64,000 nt of DNA from Paenibacillus sp. FSL K6-3182. GTDB taxonomy: Bacteria; Bacillota; Bacilli; Paenibacillales; Paenibacillaceae. Position 1 is the first letter of the stretch. Each line of letters begins with the position of its first letter. The notes under the pieces are model-generated. The model ran no database searches, was not told the DNA's origin, and worked only from the letters and a program-made list of their open reading frames with translations. Made by a program: the position numbers and the translations under genes. This document shows, one piece after another, positions 8,662 through 16,923 of the stretch. The stretch spans positions 131,001-195,000 of the forward strand of contig NZ_CP150265.1 of assembly GCF_037976325.1 (NCBI RefSeq). Direction: 5' to 3'.

Positions 8662-9867
8662 CTATCTTCTTAGAAGCTTTTTCGTAAGCTTGCCACCGAT
8701 GATAGCCGCATAGGAAAAGGCTGGTTTCGGGTCCTTCCAATCCCAGATCGCATAAGCTTTCGGTTTAAACAAGGATACGAATACTTGCTTCCAAGTCAAT
8801 TGACCCGTCTTGATGTAATCGCGAACAGCAAGCATGTCCTCATATCCGTACCAGAAAACACGGTTCGTATTCTCTTTGACGGCTTTGGGAGGCACAAGGT
8901 TGCCGCCAGTTAACTCTTGGTAAGTAATCCATGGAATATTTACCCCAACTCGGTACAGCAGGTTGTTCAGGTTGGTAATCCGGCAATTGACTTCGATTAA
9001 ATAAAAACGGCCAGTTTCGGCGTCTTTTTTGAATTCAATCTCCGCGAAGCCTTTCCATTTCATCTTCTCTAGAAAAGGAGCTCCGATATCGAACAGCTCT
9101 TGTACGTATCTCTGTCCTGTATACACGGATGCGCCGAAGTTAATCGGATATTGGCGGAATTTTTGACAAGTGACCCAGTGAGTGACCTTTGAATCTTGGT
9201 TTAAATACGCGTCGAACGTATACATATGATCGTCGAAACCTGGGATGATACGCTGTACGATGACTTCCAAGCTCGCTTCCTTCGCTTTGGCCAGCGCTTG
9301 TTCGAGCTCAGCGCGGCTATGTACCTTAAAGAGCTTGCGTCTAAACTTGGCAACGAAGGATGGAGAATCTGTTGGTTTGACGATACAAGGATATTTAATG
9401 ATTTCGTCGATCTTCTCAAAAAAACGATCTTCGTCTACACGGACCGTTTCGGGAACAGCTACGCCATTTTCTAGAGAAAGGCGCTGCAGCACTTCTTTAT
9501 TCATCATATCCGAGTATATGCCCGGAATGTCTTGTGGTATGAGATAGTGTTCTCTAAGCTCTTCCAAATGCTCATCGATAACCTCAAGATAAGAATCGTG
9601 GCATGGAATAAGGACAGGAGGAGCGCTTTGCTTGCGGGCATATTCCTTCAAGAAACGAATGAACGCTGCCGTGTCTTCTTTATAATGAGGAGAGATTAGT
9701 CTCTCAGACGTATATTTTGAATCGGCGCCATAGGTATCTTTAGTCGAATAATCTACGGCAACCGTATGTACACCGTTAATGCCTAGGCAACGAATGGTGC
9801 TTAAACCTATATAATAATTACAACCCAAAATTACTGCTTTATTATTCACAAAGGCACATCCCGACAT
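8662..9867 (-). CDS. ATP-grasp carboligase, D-aspartate ligase-like
   Basis: A 401-residue protein. The N-terminal part (about 1-110) resembles the carboligase group that includes enterococcal D-aspartate ligase (VLIPCHDSY, EELREHYLIP), followed by an ATP-grasp core with KYPCIVKPTDS, EVIVQRIIPG and the metal-binding FYLIEVNCRITNLNNL near residues 285-300. D-aspartate ligase activates D-Asp with ATP and joins it to the side-chain amine of the third residue of the wall peptide. It is the first gene of the cluster, with an aspartate racemase at the other end. The ATG at 9867 has no proper ribosome site; a GTG at 9849 with GGGA upstream is an alternative that fits the family N-terminus better. 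Substrate is inferred. Confidence 0.8.
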   Translation of the reverse strand: MSGCAFVNNKAVILGCNYYIGLSTIRCLGINGVHTVAVDYSTKDTYGADSKYTSERLISPHYKEDTAAFIRFLKEYARKQSAPPVLIPCHDSYLEVIDEHLEELREHYLIPQDIPGIYSDMMNKEVLQRLSLENGVAVPETVRVDEDRFFEKIDEIIKYPCIVKPTDSPSFVAKFRRKLFKVHSRAELEQALAKAKEASLEVIVQRIIPGFDDHMYTFDAYLNQDSKVTHWVTCQKFRQYPINFGASVYTGQRYVQELFDIGAPFLEKMKWKGFAEIEFKKDAETGRFYLIEVNCRITNLNNLLYRVGVNIPWITYQELTGGNLVPPKAVKENTNRVFWYGYEDMLAVRDYIKTGQLTWKQVFVSLFKPKAYAIWDWKDPKPAFSYAAIIGGKLTKKLLRR

Positions 9868-10399
9868 CCTAATTTATGTTCATTTCCCTGTATTACGACT
9901 AATGTTTTAAATAATTTTACTTCATACTTTCTTATAATACAAATGGATTTATCCTCATAATAGCTACAAAGATGTGGAGGATTTGGACCAAATCCGAGGC
10001 GCATGCTGCCGCTTAAAACAGCTTCTTTAACAGCCGTTTTTTCTGGCATTCGACACCATTACCCGTAAATCGCTGAAACCATTTATCGGATTTTTTAACA
10101 TTAAAGCACTTGATGAGCGTTATTAGCATATTTGTGATTTTATTAACATTTTTCAATTATTCATATATATGTATATTTTACTATTCTATATTTAACGCAA
10201 GTAACTTTTTCCATATATTGATCGATTTTACTAGTTAAAAAGAACTAGAAATTGGATAAAATAACTTCATTTTGTCGAATAATGCCCGAAAATTGTCTAC
10301 GTTCGTCGACAAGTTTTTACAAACTCCTTATTGCTCTACGAGTATAATAGAAGCATTACCACACGAGTGCTAGATAAGGAGCGTGCCCCGAAGCGAGCT
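9868..10399. other. AT-rich intergenic region with several Spo0A-box-like sites
   Basis: No convincing gene lies between the ATP-grasp gene and the Spo0E-like gene, which point away from each other. A 67-codon minus-strand frame (9846-10049) is open but lacks a ribosome site. The region is very AT-rich at 10100-10260 and carries three Spo0A-box cores (see separate entry) and a TATAAT at 10343-10348 that could serve the Spo0E-like gene. Confidence 0.6.
10049..10311. promoter_or_regulatory. Three Spo0A-box-like sites
   Basis: The core TGTCGAA of the Spo0A binding site occurs at 10273-10279 on the plus strand and at 10049-10055 on the minus strand. TGTCGAC, one base off, is at 10305-10311 on the minus strand. 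They lie between a Spo0E-like phosphatase gene and the start of the D-Asp-ligase-like cluster, so Spo0A could control either or both. Binding is inferred from sequence alone. Confidence 0.45.
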
Positions 10400-10594
10400 A
10401 TGGACAAAAAACACTTGCTTAAACAATTGCAGTCGTTGCGGCTAAAGCTTCATGAAATAGCCGAAGCGCGCGGCAGTCTGACAGATCCGGATGTTCTAGC
10501 GATTAGCGAAGAGGCCGATCAACTAATTGTTGCGTTACAGCATATACAAAGAAACGAGCTAACACATATTACGATACGCCGCGACGATATGTAG
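10400..10594 (+). CDS. Spo0E-like aspartyl-phosphate phosphatase
   Basis: A small helical protein of 64 residues from ATG 10400; the frame is open from 10331, with TTG 10331 and GTG 10367 as longer options. It has the Spo0E pattern LxxLRxxLHEIAxxxGSLTDPxVLxISEEAD, where SEEAD stands in for the usual SQELD active-site motif. Spo0E-type proteins dephosphorylate Spo0A and delay sporulation. AAGGAG at 10376-10381 is 18 bases before ATG 10400, too far to be ideal, so the exact start is uncertain. Spo0A-like boxes upstream suggest feedback control. It converges on tadA with only 6 bases between stops. The change of the conserved Leu-Asp pair to Ala-Asp could alter activity. Confidence 0.72.
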   Translation: MDKKHLLKQLQSLRLKLHEIAEARGSLTDPDVLAISEEADQLIVALQHIQRNELTHITIRRDDM

Positions 10595-10600
10595 AGAATA

Positions 10601-11086
<486 letters not shown>

Positions 11087-11128
11087 TTATTCATTATACA
11101 ACGAACAAATATTCCGTTGTTAACATGT

Positions 11129-11222
11129 CGTGGATAACATTGTGGATAACTATCATGATATACACATAAATACTCACAATTTATTCAGAGCTGTGCACAG
11201 TAATTGTGGATATTGTGTATAA
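11129..11222. promoter_or_regulatory. Cluster of DnaA boxes between tadA and the sensor kinase gene
   Basis: Matches to TTATNCACA on the minus strand are at 11141-11149 (perfect TTATCCACA) and 11214-11222 (perfect TTATACACA). One-mismatch sites are at 11129-11137 and 11205-11213 on the minus strand and at 11158-11166 on the plus strand. Five boxes in under 100 bases is far above chance. Without dnaA or dnaN nearby this is more likely a DnaA regulatory or titration site than the origin. Confidence 0.65.
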
Positions 11223-11253
11223 GTTGTTAATAAAAACGTTTTTGTGTAAAAGG

Positions 11254-13092
11254 ATGTGTCATTCATTGTCAATAAAGATGAAATTTTCAGTCTTGATCAC
11301 GCTTATCGTTTTGACGTTTTTTATATTCCAGCACATGCTTAGCGAGTATTCGATGATTCAAAGCATGCGTGAGCAAGCAAAACGAGCGATGCACGATACT
11401 TCCATGCATGTGGCGAACACATTTTCCTCTTACGAGAAGAAGTCAGGTTCAGGCTATATCTTTCCGGAGAAGGATCGCTCAGGCCCTGGGCATATCTTTG
11501 ATATCGTAAAAACATTAAATCCAAATATAAATGAAATTACAGTATTTGAGCAAGATACGTTGGCTGTTCGTTACGGTACTTACACGTATTTGGATTCGAA
11601 TAGCGATCAATCTATTATAACCGATGTGAAGAAAACAGGTTTTGAGCTTCGAAAGATGGAGATCAACGGAAAATGCTATTTTAGAAGTTATTATTATACG
11701 AAGCAGATGGGCAACTACATTATAAGTGTCGTTTATGACAGTAAGGGAATTAATGATCTTATCGCGCAGAAGCGAAATGATTCATTTATTTATACGGGCA
11801 TATCGATGGTGCTCGTCCTCTTTATTAGCTATTGGCTGGTAGGAGTAATGATTAGACCTTTAAAAGATATATTATGGAAGGTTAACGAGGTTTCATCTGC
11901 AAGGTTTCAACAGCCGATTCGAATTAAACGCAAGGATGAATTCGGCTTGCTGGCTCTTAAGGTCAATGCGATGTCGCAAAATCTAAGTATATATATGAAC
12001 AAGCTGCGCAGAGCGTTTGAGGAAAACCGCCGGATGAAGGAGCATTTGGAGTCATTTATTAACCACACGAGCGATGCGATTCATCTTATTGATTTGGATG
12101 GTAAGGTTATTCAAGTAAACCGTGCTTTCGAGCTGCTCTTTGGTTATGAGGAAGAAGAAGCAATTGGTCTCATTAATCCTATTCTTCCCGACTCTCATCA
12201 TGCAGAGATGAGGGATATGTTAAACCAGATCTTGTCGGGCAAAGTACTGCCAGCTCAGGAAACGATACGAATGACGAAGCTTGGAGAGCTGATACCTGTA
12301 AGTGTAACCATATCGCCAATTCGTGATTCGGACGGAACGATTCGTGCCTTTGCCAGCATTTCAAGAGACATGAGGAGCCGTAACAAAATGGAAGAGCTGC
12401 TGCGAAGGTCGGAGAAGCTGACGACAGTAGGGCAGCTAGCAGCAGGCGTAGCCCATGAAATTCGCAACCCGCTGACGACGCTGCGCGGTTTCCTGCAGCT
12501 CCAGCAGGAGAGTAAGAAGCTGGCGCTTTCCCACGTAACGCTTATGTTATCGGAGCTTGACCGGATCAATCTCATTGTTGGCGAGTTTCTCATTCTAGCG
12601 AAGCCGCAAGCGACGAGGTTTGTTACCAAGGACATACGGGATGTACTGCAAGATGTTATTGCGTTAATGAACAGTGAGGCACTTCTTCATAATATCGAGT
12701 TTTGTGTTACTCTAACCGATGATTCTTGCTTAATTTCATGTGAAGAAAATCAATTGAAGCAAGTTTTTATTAATTTGCTGAAAAATGCGATTGAAGCGAT
12801 GCCAAATGGTGGACGAATCCATATTCATATTAACCATAAACGGGAATACATTTCGATCACGATAACGGATGAAGGAATGGGCATCCCGGACGATATGATA
12901 CCGAAAATTGGAGATCCCTTTTTTACAGCGAAGGAAACGGGCACAGGGCTCGGCATTATGGTTAGTCAGCGTATTATTAACAGCCACCGCGGAACGATGG
13001 ATATTAAAAGCCAGGTTAATGTCGGAACAACGATACATTTGCTGCTGCCAGCTTTGAAAGAAACACGGGAGAGCGGTATACTGGAAGCATAA
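11254..13092 (+). CDS. Sporulation-type sensor histidine kinase (sensor-HAMP-PAS-HisKA-HATPase)
   Basis: Counting from the longest frame (TTG 11206, 628 residues): membrane segment about 26-46, an extracellular sensor region of about 150 residues, a second membrane segment 194-216, HAMP 217-270, PAS about 283-390, HisKA with phospho-acceptor His417 in GVAHEIRNPL, and an ATPase domain with NLLKNAIEA, DEGMGIP and GTGLGIMVSQ. The H-box (LAAGVAHEIRNPLTTLRGFLQL split across 411-432) is that of KinB/KinC-type kinases feeding the Spo0 phosphorelay, and spo0F is in this window at 54739. Start is uncertain: ATG 11254, TTG 11266 and ATG 11278 are all possible and none has an ideal ribosome site. The upstream DnaA boxes suggest a link to replication. 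Confidence 0.85.
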   Translation: MCHSLSIKMKFSVLITLIVLTFFIFQHMLSEYSMIQSMREQAKRAMHDTSMHVANTFSSYEKKSGSGYIFPEKDRSGPGHIFDIVKTLNPNINEITVFEQDTLAVRYGTYTYLDSNSDQSIITDVKKTGFELRKMEINGKCYFRSYYYTKQMGNYIISVVYDSKGINDLIAQKRNDSFIYTGISMVLVLFISYWLVGVMIRPLKDILWKVNEVSSARFQQPIRIKRKDEFGLLALKVNAMSQNLSIYMNKLRRAFEENRRMKEHLESFINHTSDAIHLIDLDGKVIQVNRAFELLFGYEEEEAIGLINPILPDSHHAEMRDMLNQILSGKVLPAQETIRMTKLGELIPVSVTISPIRDSDGTIRAFASISRDMRSRNKMEELLRRSEKLTTVGQLAAGVAHEIRNPLTTLRGFLQLQQESKKLALSHVTLMLSELDRINLIVGEFLILAKPQATRFVTKDIRDVLQDVIALMNSEALLHNIEFCVTLTDDSCLISCEENQLKQVFINLLKNAIEAMPNGGRIHIHINHKREYISITITDEGMGIPDDMIPKIGDPFFTAKETGTGLGIMVSQRIINSHRGTMDIKSQVNVGTTIHLLLPALKETRESGILEA

Positions 13093-13137
13093 GCACAGAT
13101 CGGGCTTCTAACGGAAATGTAAGAGGAGGGATTCTCG

Positions 13138-13914
13138 TTGAAGCAGGAATCTTCTGTAGATGGTTCATGGCAAAAAGAGAACGTGCTTCATGATGCTTCA
13201 GGCTACAGCGCCTTACTCGTAGGAGCCACTGGTTTGATCGGAGCAGCTTTGCTGCGTCAGCTGCTTCGTGATCCGCTGGTGACGATGGTAACCGTTATTG
13301 TAAGGCGGCCGCTAGAGACGAAAACTTTGGGCAGCGCAAATGAGCTCTCCAAACTGAATATGATCGTTATCTCCTTTGAGGATTTGGATCAAACGCTGGA
13401 GCAGGTACATGCAGACGTCGTATTTTGTACGCTTGGCACGACGATCAGGGTGGCGAAGACGCAAGAAGCCTTCCGCAAAGTAGATTACGAATATCCGCTC
13501 ACGCTTGCCAGGTTTGCAGAACGAACGAATGCTTCTTTATTTTCTATCGTGACGGCTATGGGGGCTTCCTCCAGCTCGAAAATATTTTACAGCAGAGTGA
13601 AAGGGGAACTGCAGGATGCGATTGCTAAGCTGAGCATTCCGCTAGTTCAAGTGTTCCAACCTTCGCTTCTGCTAGGCGAAAGACCGCAGGCTCGACCTGG
13701 TGAAGCGTTTGGAGCTGTCGTTTCGAAAGGGCTGCAATTTGCGATGGTTGGTCCGCTGCGCAAGTATCGGCCGATTAAGGGCGAGGATGTAGCTTTGGCA
13801 ATGAGAAGAGCGGCGGGACAAGCTGGACAAATGAAGGCAGCAAGCAAGTCATCGATGATTCAATATTATTCATCGGACAAAATTGCCGACTTGGCATTAC
13901 ATACAACGGGGTGA
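13138..13914 (+). CDS. NAD(P)-binding oxidoreductase, TIP30/YraR-like SDR fold
   Basis: A 258-residue Rossmann-fold protein: LLVGATGLIGAALLRQLL (about 26-43) is the glycine-rich dinucleotide site, and FCTLGTTI, VTAMGASSSSKIFYSRVKGE and VFQPSLLLG are typical of the atypical short-chain dehydrogenase group containing human HTATIP2/TIP30. Substrate is unknown. The TTG start at 13138 has a strong AGAGGAGGG 7 bases upstream. It is 45 bases after the kinase gene, and its stop is 7 bases before the rluF start, so the three may be cotranscribed. Confidence 0.8.
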   Translation: MKQESSVDGSWQKENVLHDASGYSALLVGATGLIGAALLRQLLRDPLVTMVTVIVRRPLETKTLGSANELSKLNMIVISFEDLDQTLEQVHADVVFCTLGTTIRVAKTQEAFRKVDYEYPLTLARFAERTNASLFSIVTAMGASSSSKIFYSRVKGELQDAIAKLSIPLVQVFQPSLLLGERPQARPGEAFGAVVSKGLQFAMVGPLRKYRPIKGEDVALAMRRAAGQAGQMKAASKSSMIQYYSSDKIADLALHTTG

Positions 13915-13921
13915 AGCAGCT

Positions 13922-14623
13922 TTGAGAATCAATAAGTTTATTAGTGAAACAGGTTATTGCTCCAGACGTGAGGCGGATAAGCTCGTAGACAGCGGACGTG
14001 TTACGATCAATGGAGAAAAGGCACAGCTCGGCAGCCAAGCTGAAATAGGTGACGATGTACGTGTTGATGGCCGCAAAATTGGCGAGCAAAAAAATCATGT
14101 TTATATTGCGCTTAATAAGCCGGTAGGCATTACCTGTACAACCGAGCTTCATATTAAAGGCAATATTGTTGATTTTGTTGGTCATGAGGAGCGTATCTTC
14201 CCGATCGGGAGGCTGGACAAGGATTCGGAGGGATTAATTCTTCTCACGAATGACGGTGATGTCGTCAATCCGATTCTACGCTCAGAAGGCAAGCATGAGA
14301 AAGAATATTTGGTCACAGTAGATAAACCGATGACAGAAGCGTTCTTAAAAGGAATGGCAAGCGGAGTTCATATTCTAGGCAGCATGACACTGCCATGTGT
14401 TGTAACAAGAGTGACGGACCGCGTATTCCGCATTATTTTAACGGAAGGCCGCAATCGTCAAATTCGTAGAATGTGCGAAGCATTCGGTTATCATGTTCGG
14501 AGACTGCAGCGGCAGCGTATTATGAACATCCAGCTCGGCGGTCTTCATGTTGGCAAATGGCGTGATTTGAGCGAAGCCGAGAAGGCGACTTTGTTCGAAA
14601 CATTAAGCTATGAGCCGGTCTAA
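13922..14623 (+). CDS. rluF: 23S rRNA pseudouridine synthase, RluF-like
   Basis: From TTG 13922 the protein has 233 residues: an S4 RNA-binding domain (1-55, MRINKFISETGYCSRREAD) and a pseudouridine synthase domain with catalytic Asp99 in GRLDKDSEG. The stretches HEKEYLVTVDKP, EGRNRQIRRMCEAFGY and RIMNIQLGGL are those of RluF, which modifies U2604 in 23S rRNA in E. coli. The frame is open further upstream to 13883, but that would overlap the preceding gene; GGGGTGA precedes the TTG at a good distance. It ends before a strong bidirectional terminator. Confidence 0.88.
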   Translation: MRINKFISETGYCSRREADKLVDSGRVTINGEKAQLGSQAEIGDDVRVDGRKIGEQKNHVYIALNKPVGITCTTELHIKGNIVDFVGHEERIFPIGRLDKDSEGLILLTNDGDVVNPILRSEGKHEKEYLVTVDKPMTEAFLKGMASGVHILGSMTLPCVVTRVTDRVFRIILTEGRNRQIRRMCEAFGYHVRRLQRQRIMNIQLGGLHVGKWRDLSEAEKATLFETLSYEPV

Positions 14624-14650
14624 GCAGGAAACATTCATTCGTATAACGAC

Positions 14651-14698
14651 AAAAAAACCTGAATCACACGCTTAGGGCGAGTTGATTCAGGTTTTTTT
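14651..14698. terminator. Bidirectional terminator between rluF and motB
   Basis: A 16-base stem (14651-14666 with 14683-14698) has seven A residues at the left and seven T residues at the right, so it works on both strands and separates the convergent rluF and motAB units. Confidence 0.9.
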
Positions 14699-14699
14699 A

Positions 14700-15533
14700 T
14701 TATGGTTTTTTCACATTTAATTGCTGGGCATTTGTGACATCGGCGTACGTATGAATGATCGAAACCTCTACACGACGGTTTTTGGATTTGCCTGCAACCG
14801 TCTCGTTGTCGGCAACAGGGCGATACTCTCCGTAACCGATAGCGCTAAAGCGCTCAGGTTTCAGTTGTTTATTTTCGAGCAAGACGTCCAAGAAACGAAT
14901 CGCCCTCATAGAGCTCAAATCCCAGTTTGATTTAAATTGGTAAGTCGAGATCGGCGTTGTATCGGTATGACCGGAAACGATGACCTCGTAATCAGGATAC
15001 TGCTGCAGCATTTTGCTGATCGCAACGGCAAGCTCCTTCGATTCAGGCTTAACGGTTGCTTGTGCCGGTGCAAATAATGCGTTGTCGCTAATCGTAATCA
15101 TCAGCTGTGAGAGATTTAGCTTCGTCTCAAGATCAGATGTCAGGCCGTTCTTCTGAATATAGGCATCTACTTTTTTCTTTAGATCCTCGAGATCCTTCTG
15201 CTCCTGCTTAATAAGTTCCTCGCGAGCTTTCTCTTCAGCAGATTGATTTTTGTTGACATCCTTGTCGGGAAGCTTGCCGCCTTCTTCTTTTTGCTTCTTC
15301 CCGTCATCCTCGCCGCTTTTCACAGCGGACGTTTCGGTTAGAATACCGCTGCCAGTGCTGAGTGCTAAACTAAATGCTTTCGACATTTCTTCAAACTTCT
15401 TTACGTCGACGGAGTTCATGGAGTACAACACGATAAAGAGTGCTAGCAGCAGGGTGAGCAAATCGGCGTAAGGAATGAGCCATGATTCATCCACATGCTC
15501 CTCGTGTTCTTCATGTCTATGCTTTCTGCTCAA
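14700..15533 (-). CDS. motB: Flagellar motor stator protein MotB
   Basis: A 277-residue protein with one N-terminal membrane helix carrying the proton-binding Asp24 (PYADLLTLLLALF), a charged Lys/Glu-rich linker (about 70-130) and a C-terminal OmpA-like peptidoglycan-binding domain with VSGHTDTTPI and GYGEYRPVADN. It anchors the MotA4-MotB2 stator to the wall and conducts the protons that drive the flagellum. Its start overlaps the end of motA by 17 bases, which implies translational coupling. Confidence 0.95.
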   Translation of the reverse strand: MSRKHRHEEHEEHVDESWLIPYADLLTLLLALFIVLYSMNSVDVKKFEEMSKAFSLALSTGSGILTETSAVKSGEDDGKKQKEEGGKLPDKDVNKNQSAEEKAREELIKQEQKDLEDLKKKVDAYIQKNGLTSDLETKLNLSQLMITISDNALFAPAQATVKPESKELAVAISKMLQQYPDYEVIVSGHTDTTPISTYQFKSNWDLSSMRAIRFLDVLLENKQLKPERFSAIGYGEYRPVADNETVAGKSKNRRVEVSIIHTYADVTNAQQLNVKKP

Positions 15534-16320
15534 CGGCGCCTTCCTCCTTTTCCCTCATCTTCAATCTTTCTGTAGGTGTAAGGAAAACAGATAGCTTCTG
15601 ATTAATAGCGATCGTTGATACGCCGGATTGAATAGAAAGAAGGCCTTCCACCATCATAAGACGGATTTGAATTTCTTTCTTAGACATGCGCTTCAGTTTA
15701 TTAGCAATAGGATGCCATAATACATAACCTGTAAAGATACCAAGAAGTGTTGCGATAAAAGCTCCTGCGATGGCATGTGCTAGTTTTCCCATATCGCTCA
15801 TATCAGCAAGTGCGGCAACGAGGCCGACAACTGCTCCGAGTACCCCAAGTGTAGGGGCATATGTACCTGCTTGCGTAAAAATAAGTGCCCCCGCTTTGTG
15901 GCGGTCTTCTGTTGCGGCAATATCCTCAAGTAAAACATCGCGTACAAAATCTTGGTCATTTCCGTCAATAATCATACGCATGCCGTTACGAAGAAATGTA
16001 TCTTCAATCTCGTCAACTTTTGCTTCAAGAGCGAGCAAACCCTCGCGACGTGTAATGGAAGCCCATTCCATGAAGCGCTGAATCAGCTCATCACGCATAG
16101 GCAGCTTTTGCTCAGTGAACACCATTTTGAATAGTTTACCGACTTTGGATAGCTCGGACATCGGGAAGGCGATCATGACGGAGGCTATAGTTCCCAAAAT
16201 AATAATCATAAAAGCAGCTGGATTTGCAAGAGAGGACAGGTGTGCTCCCTTTAAAACCATGCCTCCAAGTACAGCGACTAATCCTAGCACCAAACCAATA
16301 ATTGTTGAATTTTTCATCAT
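15517..16320 (-). CDS. motA: Flagellar motor stator protein MotA
   Basis: From ATG 16320 the protein is about 267 residues with four membrane segments, the Pro-containing PTLGVLGAVVGL motif in the third and the cytoplasmic loop with charged residues that contact the rotor. It forms the ion channel with MotB. A longer frame starts at 16347, but GGGGTG just upstream of ATGATG at 16320/16317 marks the start. A SigD-like promoter lies upstream (16364-16391). There are no other flagellar genes in the window. Confidence 0.93.
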   Translation of the reverse strand: MMKNSTIIGLVLGLVAVLGGMVLKGAHLSSLANPAAFMIIILGTIASVMIAFPMSELSKVGKLFKMVFTEQKLPMRDELIQRFMEWASITRREGLLALEAKVDEIEDTFLRNGMRMIIDGNDQDFVRDVLLEDIAATEDRHKAGALIFTQAGTYAPTLGVLGAVVGLVAALADMSDMGKLAHAIAGAFIATLLGIFTGYVLWHPIANKLKRMSKKEIQIRLMMVEGLLSIQSGVSTIAINQKLSVFLTPTERLKMREKEEGAVEQKA

Positions 16321-16363
16321 ACACCCCGTCCAATACATTTTCGACATTTCTCTACTTCTTATA

Positions 16364-16391
16364 TTATCGACAAATGGGTATTCTGAAGTTA
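16364..16391 (-). promoter_or_regulatory. SigD-like promoter of motAB
   Basis: On the minus strand GTCGATAA (16364-16371) matches the SigD -10 GCCGATAA at seven of eight bases. TAAC (16388-16391) is one base off the TAAA -35, with 16 bases between. It lies about 45 bases upstream of motA, as expected for motility genes. Confidence 0.5.
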
Positions 16392-16498
16392 GAGTATATG
16401 GAATGATTTAAGGCGAATGCGTTAAAAAATGATAAAATGCGGTAGAATAGTAGAGAGATATGTACAAAAAATGACGATAGCAAAGGTGGTATACGCAA

Positions 16499-16792
16499 AT
16501 GGGCGTAAGACATGCAAGAGAATATTCAGATATATTGAAGGATTTTACAGCAGCTGTGGCTGAAATTGAGAATAGCTATACTTTTTTTGAAATGGAGCCT
16601 GATGAATGGGCTCAGCTGCCTGTAAGCGATCGGCATGAAGTGATGGAGGCTTTGGCGGATGATGTTTTCTTTGGGCTAGGAGAGAATCCGGTCATTGAGG
16701 TAGGCAGCGGTGTCATTACGTATAATAGCAAACATCACATCATAGAGGTTTCACAAGACGATAAGGTGACCCAAATCATTAGATTGATATAA
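16499..16792 (+). CDS. Conserved-looking small hypothetical protein
   Basis: A 97-residue acidic, soluble protein with no recognised domain. AAAGGTGG lies 8 bases before the ATG. The first half is helical and Glu/Asp-rich (EMEPDEWAQLPVSDRHEVMEAL), the second half beta-like (IEVGSGVITYNSKHHIIEVS). It is divergent from motA with about 180 bases between starts. I do not recognise the family. Confidence 0.65.
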   Translation: MGVRHAREYSDILKDFTAAVAEIENSYTFFEMEPDEWAQLPVSDRHEVMEALADDVFFGLGENPVIEVGSGVITYNSKHHIIEVSQDDKVTQIIRLI

Positions 16793-16796
16793 GCAT

Positions 16797-16853
16797 TCGA
16801 CATAAAACTTCATATAAGTAGTGCTCCTGTCGGATCTTTACATTTTATGTCGA
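16797..16853. promoter_or_regulatory. Inverted repeat containing Spo0A-box-like cores before the EAL gene
   Basis: TCGACATAAAA at 16797-16807 is repeated in inverted form at 16843-16853 (11 of 11 bases). The arms contain TGTCGAA on the minus strand (16796-16802) and TGTCGAC on the plus strand (16848-16854). There is no T run, so an operator or RNA hairpin is more likely than a terminator. It lies 70 bases before the EAL-domain gene. Confidence 0.4.
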
Positions 16854-16923
16854 CTCTATTACAATGTTATTCAATACAACATGACATATAATTTGACATT
16901 GATCTAACATAGAGGAGAACGAC

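Noticed and set aside
9846..10049. 67-codon minus-strand frame before the ATP-grasp gene
   Set aside because: No ribosome site, AT-rich, overlaps the ATP-grasp start and contains a Spo0A-like box at its start; no recognisable protein family.
11101..11230. Replication origin
   Set aside because: DnaA boxes are clustered, but dnaA, dnaN and the usual origin genes are absent and tadA plus a kinase gene flank it.
12255..12635. Minus-strand frame inside the histidine kinase gene
   Set aside because: Antisense shadow of the HisKA region with no independent signals.
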